A DNA stretch of 64,000 nucleotides from Lentinus brumalis. Lineage: Eukaryota; Basidiomycota; Agaricomycetes; Polyporales; Polyporaceae. The position numbers and the translations under genes were made by a program. This document shows positions 23,566 to 35,192 of this stretch, piece by piece. A model generated the notes under the pieces. It was not told the origin of the DNA and did not search any database. It saw only the letters and a list, made by a program, of their open reading frames with translations. The stretch is from the NCBI GenBank assembly GCA_001792895.1, contig MARA01000010.1, forward strand, positions 806,001-870,000. Reading direction: 5' to 3'. The first letter of the stretch is position 1. Every line of letters begins with the position of its first letter.

Positions 23566-24523
23566 ATCCTTCGAGGGTCCGACTTCAAACGAGTCTGTTC
23601 GAGTGACTTTAGATTACGGAGGCGACATGTAGCATTGTAAATTAGCACACCACTCAGACATCATTACACAAACTCTTCTGTTCGCTGCAACTGACCGTGG
23701 CTCCTCATTTCATCACCGTCCGGTGCGTCCTACTAGGTACTACGCCTGTTGTTACGAACAAGTGCTCATCGGCACGAGTCTAAGGCTCGTCTGGCTGTTG
23801 AATCCGGCTGTAACCAAGGCTGTTTCAAGCGAAGTCACCTTGTGGTTGGTGGTAGCAGCCGAGCTCTGCTTGCTCAGTGTGACATAACGGACGACTGCAC
23901 GTGCGGGAGAGATGGCCTTGGGGGAAACTATCGTCATCCCGTCCATAAGCTGGGTATGAGACCACGTCGCATCTCAGCCAATATCACTGCTTAATAGTAC
24001 AGCAAACCTGCAGGTAAATTTCACACAATCATCACACCCTCCTCAATTCTAACGGACGGATTTTTTGAGGCTGTGCCCGCTGCAACCGAGCTGATGTGAT
24101 TACGCTACTGTTGCCGAGCAACGAAAGCTCGTCTCTTCATTCCAGACATACGTCGTACAACGCAACTGCTTGGCCGTACGTCCACAGAGTTGGTGTCATT
24201 CTATAGGCATTTTGACCACACTATTTGACATGGGTCGTGGGTGGAACACAAGGACGTTATACTTACGACATATTCCGGCACGAGAGGGAAGGACGAGCTT
24301 CAGTGCGCTGCTCGGCAACAGAACATCAGCTCGGCTCGTGCACCAGCATGCACCTCTCGTGCCCTCGCGCACAGCCTCAAAAATTCTGTCCGTTAAAATT
24401 GAGTAGGGCTAAGTATTATGCTCTGACCCGGGATGGATGATGTCACATACAACAAAGATGGAAGCGAATATCGTAGGATGAGTCCTGAAGCGGAGGAAAT
24501 CTATGGTAACGACGGGTATAACC
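23566..24523. other. Intergenic, no supported gene
   Basis: About 960 bp between copy A and the unknown gene on the minus strand. No homology to the region downstream of copy B was seen, so the duplication stops near the stop codon. No RNA or repeat is recognised. Confidence 0.45.
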
Positions 24524-25199
24524 TCAAGCCGTCCAAACTGCGGCAGCACCGACGTAGGGATTGATGGCGTACCGCTCGGTCCCTTGCGGAGACAGCGGCC
24601 AGAGGTCAGCGGGCACGTACTCCAAGATCGCCTTCCGGAACTCGGGCCAGAGCAGGGGCCATCGCTCCGTCGGCCTGTACCTCTCCATCTGCGCCAACAT
24701 CTGGTCCACGTCCCGTGTACCCAGAGCGGGAGCCCCAGATACGAACTGCCAAGGCTCTAGCGGCAGGTCTGGGACGACGGCGATGTAGGACGGGGACAGC
24801 GTCGAGACCGTCAACGCGCTCGGTCGCCGGGACAAGGGCGTGTTCTCGTACAGGAAGTTGTGCTGTCCGGGGGTGAGGAAGAGGTTGACGAACTCGTCGA
24901 GCCTGACTGTCTTTCTATTGAACGCCAAGTGCGGTCAGTCCCGGCTCGTCGCTGGACGCATGGGTCGTTGCCTTACCCTAGACCTGCACGCCCAGCATCT
25001 CGGAGGTCCGCAGCGACCCTCCTGCAATGAGACCTGGAGACTGCGGTTAGACCGGGGTGGATGGACGGACGTTGCGCACTTACTCAACGCTCCAAGCGTA
25101 CTCTTCCGGTCGGCCAGGAACCCAGACCTCCGGTCTAACGTCAAGTTGGCCGTCAAGGAAGTGCGACTCCAAGGAGGGATCAGGGTGCTGGTACATCAT
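24524..25199 (-). CDS. Hypothetical protein (about 187 aa)
   Basis: Three exons fit: 25199-25084, 25033-24977, 24914-24524, all phases closing. The product starts MMYQHPDPSLESHFLDGQ, has a basic Cys-containing middle (SHCRRVAADLRDAGRAGLG) and a well-formed last exon (TVRLDEFVNLFLTPGQHNFL ... QMERYRPTERWPLLWPEF ... ERYAINPYVGAAAVWTA). Composition is protein-like but I do not recognise the family. The frame is open upstream (PTPDTLLQNFVKSTRATFD), so the true start may be earlier or the gene may have lost its 5' part. A tataag sequence near 25,298 would suit a promoter for the given start. Between 25,200 and 25,889 I see no other gene. Confidence 0.45.
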
Positions 25200-25889
25200 G
25201 TCGAATGTGGCGCGAGTCGACTTCACAAAATTTTGGAGGAGGGTGTCCGGTGTTGGAAGTCGATGGTGTGTCCCAGCCGTGGTTGCAGCTCTCTTATACG
25301 CGGCGCAACATACCGCCCCAATACCGTTCCGTTCTTTGGGGCCAAGCTAGCATAGGCTAGCATTCCCGGCAACGCGCGCCCTGCGGGACAAGTTCTTTCC
25401 AGGGGAGGCCAATGAACCACGCGCGGATCTCGATAATACAAAGCCGAGACTCCGCGTCTGGCGTAAAGGGGACGGTCGGCTGGCACAAGCACCGCTGTCG
25501 AGGAGCGCCGGTCTCGAAGTCCTATTGTTCCACTCTTTAGGCAAGTATACGCAACTCCTGGCCACGCTGCTGCGGCACGCAACCTATGCATTGAGCGTGA
25601 TGTCGCCTGCGGACAGTCGAGGGTGGAAGGGATCCATTCTGATGCTGCACGAAATGAAAGCGAGCACGGCTGCCCATTGGACGTTCATATTTCGCTATTG
25701 TTCCCTCGTGGCGTTTCCAGAACCTGTATGACCAGAGACGGAACAAAGCCTTCACGTTCGCCACTGCTGAGCCACAGCTAGCGGTAAGCTTTACATTTCC
25801 TTTGAGCGTGATACACTGGGGGTCGGCCCCGTCTAGTCTGTACATGCTGTATGTGCGCACCTAGTCCAAGATAATTCCTATACATTTAA

Positions 25890-28801
25890 TCACTGTTTCT
25901 TCTCCTCCGCCTCTCCAGGCTTGTCCGAGATGTACCAGCCGAGCTTCTCCTCCCACTTGCCCGGGAGGAGCTGCGAGATCTGCTCCACGTCCTTGTCACC
26001 GCGACCGGAGAGGCACTACGGACCGTACTGTCAGCGGACTGCCATGCTGCTCGAGATCGAGGGAGCAAATACGCACGATAACGATGTTGGCGTCCCTCGG
26101 GAGCGTCTTCGCGAGCTCAAGGCCACCCCAAATGGCATGCGAGGACTCCAACGCTGGAAATGGATCGAGTCAACGTTTGTCCGCACCTCACGCCAGAAGG
26201 ACATACCTGGAATGATGCCCTCGAGCTGCGTGAGCATGCGGAAGCCGCGAAGAGCCTCTTCGTCCGTCGCAACAGTGTACTCCGCGCGGCCAGAGTCCTT
26301 CAGCCACGCATGCTCAGGTCCGACACCGGGGTAGTCCAGGCCGGCACTGATCGAGTGCGTCTCGACGATCTGCCCGGTCGCGGACTGCAGCACGTACGTC
26401 CGCACCCCGTGGAAGACTCCAGCATGGCCCTTGCTCAGCGTCGCACTGTGCCGGTCGCCGCTCAGACCCTCTCCACCCGCTTCGACACCGATCAGACGGA
26501 CGCTCTTGTCGGGGATGAAATCGTAGAACGTCCCGATCGCGTTGCTGCCACCGCCGACGCACGCCACGACGGCCTCGGGAAGCTTCCCGACCTCCGCCTG
26601 CAGCTGCTCCTTGATCTCCTGGCCGATGACCCGCTGGAAGTCACGGACAATCGTGGGGAACGGGTGCGGTCCGATGGCGGATCCGATGAGGTAGTGAGTG
26701 TTCGATAGGTTCGTCACCCAGTCGCGGAGAGCCTCGTTCACGGCGTCCTTGAGCGTACACGACCCGGAGTGCACGGGCACGACCTCTGCACCGAGCATGC
26801 GGATGCGGAAAACGTTCAGCGCTTGCCGCCGCACATCCTCCGCACCCATGTAGATGACACACTGGAGGCCGAAGCGTGCACAGGCCGTGGCTGTCGCGAC
26901 ACCGTGCTGGCCCGCACCAGTCTCAGCGATAATGCGGGTCTTGCCTAATCTTTTCGCGAGGAGGATCTGGTGACGCCGTAAGCTCCGGGCATTATCATCA
27001 TGGGTCTCGTTCCTACCTGTCCGATAGCGTTGTTGATCTTGTGCGACCCCGTGTGGTTCCTGAGACCGCCGTCAACATAGGAGGCGCAGCACGCTCAATA
27101 AGGTTGACGTACAGATCCTCACGCTTCAGCCAGATGGTGGCGCCACCGGCCTGCTCCGTGAGCTTTTCGGCCTTGTACAGGTTTGATGGCCTGTTCATGT
27201 ACCCATACAGGTCCTTCCACTCCTTCTGGAACTCGGGGTCCTTCAACGCAGCGTTGTGCGCCTCCTCGAGCTCGACCAGGCAGTCCCAGAGCGCCTCCGG
27301 CACATACTGACCTCCGAACTGACCGAAGCGTGGCGGAAGAACGTTCTGGTGCGCAGAGTCCGTCGACACGGTGTGCTTCACGGTCGGTCTTGACCGTGTC
27401 GAGGTCGTGCGGTGGGACGCCGAGGGACGCTTCGGTGGTTGACCCTTCAAGCTGATCTCACGGCAGTACTCCTCGACCCTCTGCGCGATCTGATCCTGGG
27501 CCGCACACTTGATCACCGAGATGATGCGGCTGCCAATGACGACGCCATCTGCGCCTGCATCCGCGACGAGGTCGAAGTGCTCGCGAGTCGCGACACCGAA
27601 CCCGACGGCGAGAGGGACATCGGCGTAATCCCGGACGCGCGCGATCAAGTCCGGAAGTGCGGAGTTCATCGTGCCTGAGACGGACGATCCCGTGGTACCC
27701 ATCTGCACCGCGGTCAGTGGTAGACGTGACGCTCCACAGCGACACGTACCTTCGATACGATGTAGATGAAAGTGTCGGCGATTGAGGCGAGGAACTCAAT
27801 ACGTGACAGGGAAGTTGAGGGAGCGATGAGCGGGACGTAAGAGAGGCTGAGGGGAGGTCGATAATTGTCATGGATGGAAGCGAACGGAAGACGCACTTTG
27901 CTGTACGGCACTTGTCGCGGAACGCGACTGCCTCCTCTGGGGGAAGGTCAACGACGATGTATCCGTTCGCGCCAGCCTCCGCCGCATCTTGGATGGCCTT
28001 CTCCTCGCCATACGCGATGAGCGGGTTGTAGTAACCTGCACGCAACGGTGTAAGCTGGAGTCACGCGAAGAGCAGGAAATGGTGAAGATTCGAGCGTGTA
28101 TCGGCCACATCTCGCTTCTCCCGACATCAGACACTACCACCATGAGCAGTCAACTACTCATGCGCGACCTGTGAGGCACTCCGAGAACACCGAGTTAGTG
28201 AGCGATTGGCTACCTTGATGGTGTTTAGGATGCCGATGCTCTCAAAGTCACGCGATGATGGGCAGACCGCTTCGAGCCTGCCCTGTCTCCGAGTACAGTG
28301 AGCAGTCACCGCTGGCTCAGAGACCAGACAAGCGGAATCTCCGCCGGGAAGAGCGCTCCTCGTGACTATGCCTCAGGGAACTGACCACTCACCCATTAAT
28401 AGCACGGGCACAGTCAAGCCCTTGCTCCGTGCCTCCCGCACCATCCCCAAGCACTGGACGTAGTCCACGTTGTTCTTCAGGGCCACCTACAGACCCGGGC
28501 ACAGGCTCGCATCAACGTCTTCTGCACTGAGGCAATGGACGTACGACGTTGGTCTCCTGGATAGCCGGACCATCTGCAATCGGATCGGAGAATGGTACGC
28601 CGAGTTCTATGATGTCTGCACCTCCCTCCTGCATTGAGAGAAGGATAGGTACGGTGTCCTCGACCCTGGGGTACCCGGCGGTCACGAAAGTGACCAGAGC
28701 GGGAGTTGTCTGCGCATTTCGTCAGCTCTTACGGTGTCATACGCGTTGCCACCACGCACCGAGTTGTTCTTTGCTTCAAATACTTTCCTGATAGCTTCCA
28801 T
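25890..28801 (-). CDS. TRP5: Bifunctional tryptophan synthase (alpha-beta fusion)
   Basis: Ten exons: 28801-28760, 28709-28545, 28486-28393, 28035-27897, 27846-27750, 27702-27113, 27059-27017, 26966-26207, 26153-26077, 26015-25890; 710 residues, the normal fungal length. It makes tryptophan from indole-3-glycerol phosphate and serine. The alpha part (residues about 1-260) has [20 protein letters not shown] with the catalytic Glu and Asp, YYNPLIAYG and [12 protein letters not shown] Ser/Thr-rich linker leads to the beta part: [12 protein letters not shown], the PLP lysine in [46 protein letters not shown] and LSGRGDKDV. Intron 3 is 357 nt, the others 46-146 nt. It shares a 226-bp divergent spacer with the asparaginase gene. 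Confidence 0.95.
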
Positions 28802-29027
28802 GGCGGGCGGAGGGGGAAGGGGTGAATGTAGGAGTCAACCCGCGCACAGTCATTTTATGAGAAGTGGGGAGTCGGCTAGATCTTGACGCGATCGAGATAA
28901 CTCCGGGAATCTTATCTACGCGATTCAGAGTGTTCCATGACAAGCGGCCCGCCCTCGCCTCGGGCTTGCATCTCGAGTCTTCTCGACCACCATCTCGCCT
29001 CATTTCCGACTCGCCACGGCACAAGTC
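28802..29027. promoter_or_regulatory. Divergent TRP5 / asparaginase promoter
   Basis: Only 226 bp separate the two ATGs, so both 5' leaders and promoters are packed here. I see no clear TATA box. A core (ctagatcttgacgcgatcga) lies near the middle. No general amino-acid-control site (TGACTC) is obvious; gattcag and cgactcg are only partial matches. Confidence 0.5.
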
Positions 29028-31549
29028 ATGGACGTGTCAACGTCTTCCGATGAATCAAAGGTGTTGATCATAAACACGGGAGGGACGATAAACATGATAT
29101 TCAGCCAGCAGGGGTATGTCCCAGAGCCATACTTCCTCACCGAAACACTTCATAGCCAGCATCGCTTCCACGATCCACTTGAAGAATCGCTCTTTTCCCA
29201 TTCCGCATCCCTGGAAGGCTACAGGAGATGGACGCGCAGTGGGAAGGGAACTCCGACCGCGACAACATTTGGTAGCCGCGAGCCCTCTCCGAGTCCTGGC
29301 GGATCGCGCGATCACACGCCCCACCAGTCCCTCACCCTTCCTGTCCGATCATCACGCCCCATAGGCATCCCAGAAAACCTCGCGCCCACTGCGGACAAAG
29401 TGCTGCCGCGCCAACCTGTGTGCAGGAAGGTATCCGAAGATGTGTACGAGGCCCAATTGCCCACCCTGGTGACGCCGAGGAGTAGCGGCCCAGGAGGCAA
29501 CAGCAAGCGCATCCGTTATGTCGTCCTCGAGGTCTGCAGCACGACGACACCGATTCAATGTTGTGTTTGACGAGGTCTTGCAGTGGTATCCCCTCTTGGA
29601 CAGTAGTAACATTGAGATACAAGGTAAGCACGTAGCCGACCGATATCTCTCCATGTTCCATGTATCTGAGCTGTTCCATTTGCCTAGTACAGATTGGATC
29701 CGAATTGCTACGGATATAGAACTGAACTACTCCAACTTTGATGGCTTTGTGATCTTGCACGGCACGGACACCATGTCCTATACTTCATCGGCCCTTAGTT
29801 TTATGCTGGAAGATCTCGGGAAGACAGTTGTACGTCTCATCCTGTCATGGTTCGCGGGCCGCGGTCTGACCGCATTCAAGGTTGTTACAGGCGCACAGAT
29901 ACCCTTGTCGCAACTACGTAACGACGCAGAGGAAAATCTCCTGGGTGCATTGGTGATTGCAGGACATTATATCATCCCAGGTGCGCATATATCCGCCAAT
30001 GTACGACAGTCCGCTGTGAGTTCCTGATTATGAATATCTCCATTCCAACAGAATGCTGTTTATACTTCAATCATACTCTGTTTCGGGGCAACAGGGTATC
30101 GAAGATGTCGTCTTATGATCTGAACGCGTTCAATAGTCCCAACTTCCCTCCATTGGTCAATGGTGATCCTCGGTTCCTCTTTGCCACGATGGTCCTCCAT
30201 TCTGAACTATCTGAGCAGTTGGCATTGATATCGTCGTGAACTGGCAAGACGTCATACGGCAGACGAGCTTACGGCGTTTCCGTTCACACAAGCGTCAGTC
30301 CTCCGATCACGCTCCAGTGTCGCTCGCGCCGCTGACCTGCTGGCAGTCATGAGTCCCCACGTCGGTAAGCTGCTGGATGTATGTTTCTTGCTGGAAGAGA
30401 GGATTCAGCGTATCGGCATTCAGCAACTCTCCGCCTTTTTCCGGGCATCACGGGGGCCACCATCCGCGCGTTCCTCATGCCACCCACACGGGGCGTTGTA
30501 CTGGAGACGTTCGGTGCTGGAAACGCTCCTCAGCGCACGGACCTCGTTGAAGCTCTCAAGGAGGCATGCGACAACGGGGTTGTCATCGTCGCGATCACGC
30601 AATGCACCAAAGGCTCTGTATCTGATGCTTACGAGACTGGGCGGAGTCTCCTTCAAGCAGGCGTCGTCCCTGGAGGCGACATGACGCCAGAGGTACGTCG
30701 CAATGCGCCGCCATCATCGATGATGCGCGTGCCCTACCCACCAATCGACCTAAGCTGACCATCGCGGCACAGTGCGCGCTGACGAAGCTCAGCTATCTCC
30801 TATCCAAGCCGGAGCTTTCCGTTGCGCAGGTCCGCTCACTGATCGGAACGCCCCTTCGTGGCGAGCTAACCCTGCCCGAGAGCAAGATCCCAGCGCTGAG
30901 CCAGCCCACCTCCATCGGGCAGAGCCTGGAGAACATTCAAGGCCTCATCTCGCAAGTCGTCCGCCTCTACTCCCCGGCCTCGTCTTCCCGTGTGCCGCGG
31001 ATCGTCGTCGAGGGAGCGGGAGCGGACGAGGAGGCCGACAGGGCCACCGCCCCGTGGACCTGGACGGTAGCGCAGGCGTCGTCGATGGAGAGCGCGCTTT
31101 TCCCATTCCTAATCCATCTCGCTGCCGCGCGAGACGATAGGGATGGGGTGGCATTCTGCCTCGCCGCTCAGTCGGGGGGCACGGACGGCCCTGGGGTCTC
31201 CGTTGGAGGCGGCCTGGCGAACTGCTTGGATCCCGCGTCCGGACGGTCTCCGTTGCATGCTGCCGCGCTCAACGGCTCAACCAGTGCGGCGAACATTCTT
31301 CTCGAGGCGGGCGCGCTGGTGCATGTTCGCGACGCGTTGGGGCACACGCCACTGTACTATGCCGCGAGGCAGGGCCACGAGGACTTGGTAGACCTTCTGG
31401 TCAAGACGGGTGCGAACCTGGGTGGTTCGGACGTCGAAGGCGGGTTCGTGGCGCTGGGTAGCAAAAAGGCGATGCATGCGCGAGATGAGCGAGCACTTGA
31501 TATCTGGAAGAAGGCCGGTGCCGATATCGTAAACTCGAAGCGACTCTGA
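29028..31549 (+). CDS. L-asparaginase (cytosolic type I) with C-terminal ankyrin repeats
   Basis: Nine exons: 29028-29531, 29584-29623, 29693-29829, 29881-29980, 30052-30162, 30219-30293, 30347-30364, 30424-30692, 30773-31549; 676 residues. It hydrolyses asparagine to aspartate and ammonia. The first catalytic Thr is in VLIINTGGTINM, the second active-site set in LHGTDTMSYTSSALSF, the Lys region in GAQIPLSQLRNDAEENL. Residues about 45-165 form a Ser/Pro-rich insertion between the first strand and the rest of the domain. The C-terminal 170 residues carry ankyrin repeats (GRSPLHAAALNGSTSAANIL, GHTPLYYAARQGHEDLVDLL), as in animal 60-kDa asparaginase/lysophospholipase. The 18-nt exon 7 (MSPHV) is needed for phase; its junction with HKL is the least certain. 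Confidence 0.92.
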
Positions 31550-31728
31550 AGGTCACACATGTTCGAAGTAGCAAAAACAGCGCATAGGTATAGGCTACAA
31601 CAGGTATCTTCAAAACCCTGTGAGACATCAAGTCGGTCCACGCCGATGTTCGTGGACCATTCTGAAAGCAAACGAGCAGGCAACTCTTAGCGCATCGTGG
31701 TCAGCGAAAGCCAGGACTTCGCGAGCAG

Positions 31729-33566
31729 TTACTCAACGACGGTGATTTCGACTTGGGAACTGGGCGGCTCGCCATTCTCGTCGACCTCGAAGACACCCGC
31801 AACAGTTTCTGTGAGCGTCTTGAGGAAGACGGCCATCTGGTCGCGGGAGAACATGAATGGCTCTTTGAAGAAACCGAGGCGTCCGACGATGTCCGGATTC
31901 TCCTTGTCGAGGTCCCGCGGCTGGTAGCGCACCTTTTGCAAGAGCTGCTCTCGCGTCAGTGGCTGTCCTGGAGGGTGGTCGACTGGTTTCTCGAAATTGT
32001 TGCGCAAGGTGAAGTTCAGTGCTGTTGGAAGAGAGGGGAGAAAGAGGTTCAATATGGGGCCATCGTGAACTGGCAGAAGGTTTCTTACAGAACTTGATGT
32101 CTTCGTTGATATAGGTGTATATGCAGGAAGCGTACTCTTCCTCAATCTCGGGGAACTCGGGCGACCGCTCCATCTTGACGGAGGTGATGAGCACGTTGGT
32201 CATGTCCTCGTATATTCGAATCACGGGCGCGTTCTTGACCTCCTGGTCTGTCCGTCGTGACGGGCCACTGAACGCCGGCCCAGGTGCGTGTTGTGCATGC
32301 GTGAGCAGATGCTTCGACCGCTCGATCTCAGCGTCGAGCTCCATGCGCAAAGTTTTCGCTGGTGCCGATTCGCTATCAGGCGATGCGCAGGGAAAGGATT
32401 GAATGCACCCACCTTCGTCACGAAGAGCGTTCATCTGCTGGTCCTTGCCCGCTAGCCATGCATCGCGCTGCTTAACGGTCTCCAGCAATCTGGCATTCTC
32501 CTCCTTTAGCGCACGCTTCTCTTCTTCCGCAGCTTCGCGCGTCAAGAAGTGTAGTGTATATGACTGGTCCGACTTGGAGGCTTTCGACGGTGATTGCAGA
32601 CTCGTGAGACGCGAAGTAAGTTCCTGTATGAGACTCTCCTTGCCTGCGCCGATGTCAGGCAGTCTCACATAAGAGATTGAAGAGAACTTACGTTTCATGC
32701 TCTCATCGAAGTGTGCCTTATAATCCGCCAGAGCTTGTTCCGCCTCTGTTTGACGAACACGGAAGACTTCTTCGAGCTGAGACGCAAGCTTATCTCTTTG
32801 CGCAGCAACCTACGATGTCGACGAGTGAGGACCTCCAGACGGGGACGCCATCGGGCGAGACAGATTGGAAGAAGCGACATACCTCCTTCGCGGATTCTCG
32901 CGACTGCTCCAACTGCGCACGCAGGTGCTCAACCTCGCGATTCAACCTCTCCTCCACCTTTGCCTGCCGAGCTGCTGCTGCAGCGGTAACACCGCCCTTT
33001 GCTTTGAGTGGCCTTGCAACCCCACGTGGAACGCGCTGAACCGGCGGGTCGGGTGGTTCATCCTCGTCAACCTCGAGCACATCGTCTTTATCCACATCCA
33101 TTGGGTCCCCAGACGCGCCATTCGGTTTCGCAGGAGCATCCGCCCTCGCTTTCCCCTTCGCCGGGGCCGCCTTCGTCGCGCCGTTCGCGTTGGCCTTCGC
33201 GCGTACTGGCGCCTTCTTCGTGCCCTTGCCCTTGCCTCCGTCCTGTTCCGGCTCTTCGCTATTCTTGCGCTTCTTGCTGCTGGGAGACTCAACGAACACG
33301 ACCTCTTCATCCTCATCCTCAAGCTCAATCGCCTTGCTGACCGGCTTCTTCGACGCGGCTTGCTTGGATGGTGGCTTCGTGGATGGGCCAGCGACGGGTC
33401 TCGCGCTGTTCGAACGTTGGCGGGGCTTCTTCGGGGGCGGCGCGGGGGTGGTTGGGCCATAATTATTCGCTGGTGGTATCGTGTACCTTCGTTCAATTTC
33501 AGAGGTCCTCGGTAAGTACACACATGCGATAAACATACCGAAATCATCGTCTGAGACGTCGGACAT
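31729..33566 (-). CDS. CSM1: Monopolin subunit Csm1/Pcs1-type chromosome segregation protein
   Basis: Five exons: 33566-32883, 32809-32692, 32643-32413, 32358-32089, 32021-31729; 531 residues. Csm1/Pcs1 clamps microtubule attachment sites at kinetochores and organises rDNA. The N-terminal 220 residues are disordered, very rich in Lys, Pro and Ala, with an acidic patch (AIELEDEDEEVVFVESP). A long coiled coil follows (VEERLNREVEHLRAQLEQ through EEEKRALKEENARLLETVKQ). The C-terminal globular domain has EMTNV-like DMTNVLITSVK, EEEYASCIYTYIN, FSLNFTLRNNFE and FKEPFMFSRDQMAVFLKTLT, matching the conserved Csm1/Pcs1 C-terminal domain. A GTATGT just after MSDVSDDDFG could be a donor, but no acceptor keeps phase, so I read through it. 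Confidence 0.82.
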
Positions 33567-33685
33567 GGTGGTGGTCGCGGTTAGAGTTCGCGAAAGCGAC
33601 GCGTTCACGCGATGCGGCGTCTACGCCATCGTCCTCCCCTCCTCCCCCCTTCTCCTCGATCCCTAGCTACGACCGTCTCCTCAAA

Positions 33686-34284
33686 ATGCCTGGTCAGTGT
33701 TTCTATGACGCGGACGCATACGCCGACTCGCCACAGCGACGGGTACTCACTGTGGCAGCCGCCACGATGCTGTTCGTAAACCATCATCCAACCACCACTG
33801 GTACCATTCAACCCACCACCTCGGACCGACTCTCACCAGCGATATGGACGAATATCCCCGCAGACGCGAGGAGCTCATGCTCTCAAGGATAAGGCCCTCT
33901 GACTTGACCACGCGACCGACAGGTAGCCTTCCGCAAACGAGCTAGTGGAGGCTGGTGGCCAGCAAGGTCCTGAGGGATATACGCACTGCTGAGGCGGATC
34001 TGTGTGGCCTCCACAATCGCAAGACGGACCACCCTCATGAGTCGCAGCAGATGCTTCCGGGCATGGGATTCTTGTCTGGTGCGTGGAGGTCCGTACATAC
34101 GTGCACCATATGTCGCCACAGCTCGCATGAGCACGAAACTCTTCGCGATCTTGAGCAAGGTGCATTCCCTTTTGCGAGGACTCTTCAAGCTCGAGGGTTG
34201 ACGCGTCCCAGATTCCGAAAGACGGGACTCCTGCATGCGCACCTTGACGCTACCGTACGCGCAGATATACTCGCCTGTTCGTGA
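33686..34284 (+). other. ORF-rich stretch, possible small unknown gene
   Basis: Divergent from CSM1. ATG CCT G precedes a possible GTCAGT donor at 33693, and several short exons could be built (for example HLGPTLTSDMDEYPRRREEL at 33815-33885, or STKLFAILSKVHSLLRGLF at 34130-34200). I could not find a consistent splice chain or a known family, so no CDS is called. The rest of 33,567-35,192 has only the relic listed next. Confidence 0.2.
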
Positions 34285-34489
34285 AGTACCTGCAATGCGA
34301 TGGTAAAGGCGAGGCCCTTTCGGTGTCGAGATAAGTACCTAGACGTGCTCAGTGGTGGAGGGCTTCGCCCAATGAAGGTGGGTGTTTGATGATGTCTCAG
34401 TGGTGTGCTAATCTACAATTCTGAATGTCGCCTCGATGCCCTACCTAATTCAAGTCACTCGAACAGACCCGATCGAAGACGGTCCCTCG

Positions 34490-34590
34490 AAGGCCTCAGA
34501 GAGAGTCGAGGAATGCCAACATGTCCCTTCTATATGCCCTTCCATCCTCCCACTCCGCATCCACGGCCTTACGCACGGCCTGTAGACAGC
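34490..34590 (-). pseudogene. UDP-glycosyltransferase C-terminal fragment
   Basis: Minus-strand reading gives LQAVRKAVDAEWEDGRAYRR then DMLAFLDSL and a stop, the same as the C-terminus of copies A and B (LRKAVNAEWENGGASKRDML, AFLDSL, stop). At the DNA level ctccctcgaagg..agagagtcgaggaatgcc matches the copy-B end at 48,155-48,180. Upstream coding sequence is missing: homology stops near 34,590. This is a truncated 3' fragment, not a gene. Confidence 0.8.
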
Positions 34591-35192
34591 TTGCCAGGGG
34601 GTGAGTACGTGGATGGCAGGTTGCTTCATAGCAAGTTCAAAAGGCTGCGGTGCCCTGTACTTCCCTGTCCTCAGACCCACCCGTTGTACACTTTCAACCC
34701 AACCACCAGTACTTCTCCATATTCTTCCTTCCAGGCGATGATAATCCACTTCCCCGGCTGGATCCCCATTGTCCCTCAAAGCCTTGCGACCGGACTGTGG
34801 TGAGCCTACGCATTTTGAACTGGTTATACTGCAATCACGCGAGCTTCCATGGGCGAAGCAAGCACGCGCCGAGCGACAAGCCCAATCGTTTATAAATCGT
34901 TTCCATGCGCTCTAATCGCTGATACGGCCTCAATTTTGGACGACGTTTGTGTCCAAATCGATATCAAGTAGTGGGAGGACTGAGGTGGATAGTGGTCTGC
35001 AGGCACTTGTGGCCTATTAGTAGCTTGTAGTCAGACAGTGAGGCTGTCTTTCGATACTAGCGCACCACGTCTCAGTATGGAGGATGCATCTGTCATATTC
35101 ATTTCGAACTACTTGCATGATACAAGATACACGTCAGTGAATTGGGGCAACAGACAAAGTCCATGTATTGATACAATATCCATTCCGTCCGC

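Noticed and set aside
20850..25200. Secondary-metabolite gene cluster around the glycosyltransferase
   Set aside because: No backbone enzyme (PKS, NRPS, terpene synthase), P450 or transcription factor nearby; the neighbours are housekeeping genes.
33517..33540. GTATGT donor just after MSDVSDDDFG in CSM1
   Set aside because: No acceptor downstream keeps phase with YTIPPANNYG, whereas straight reading is open; the intron was not used.
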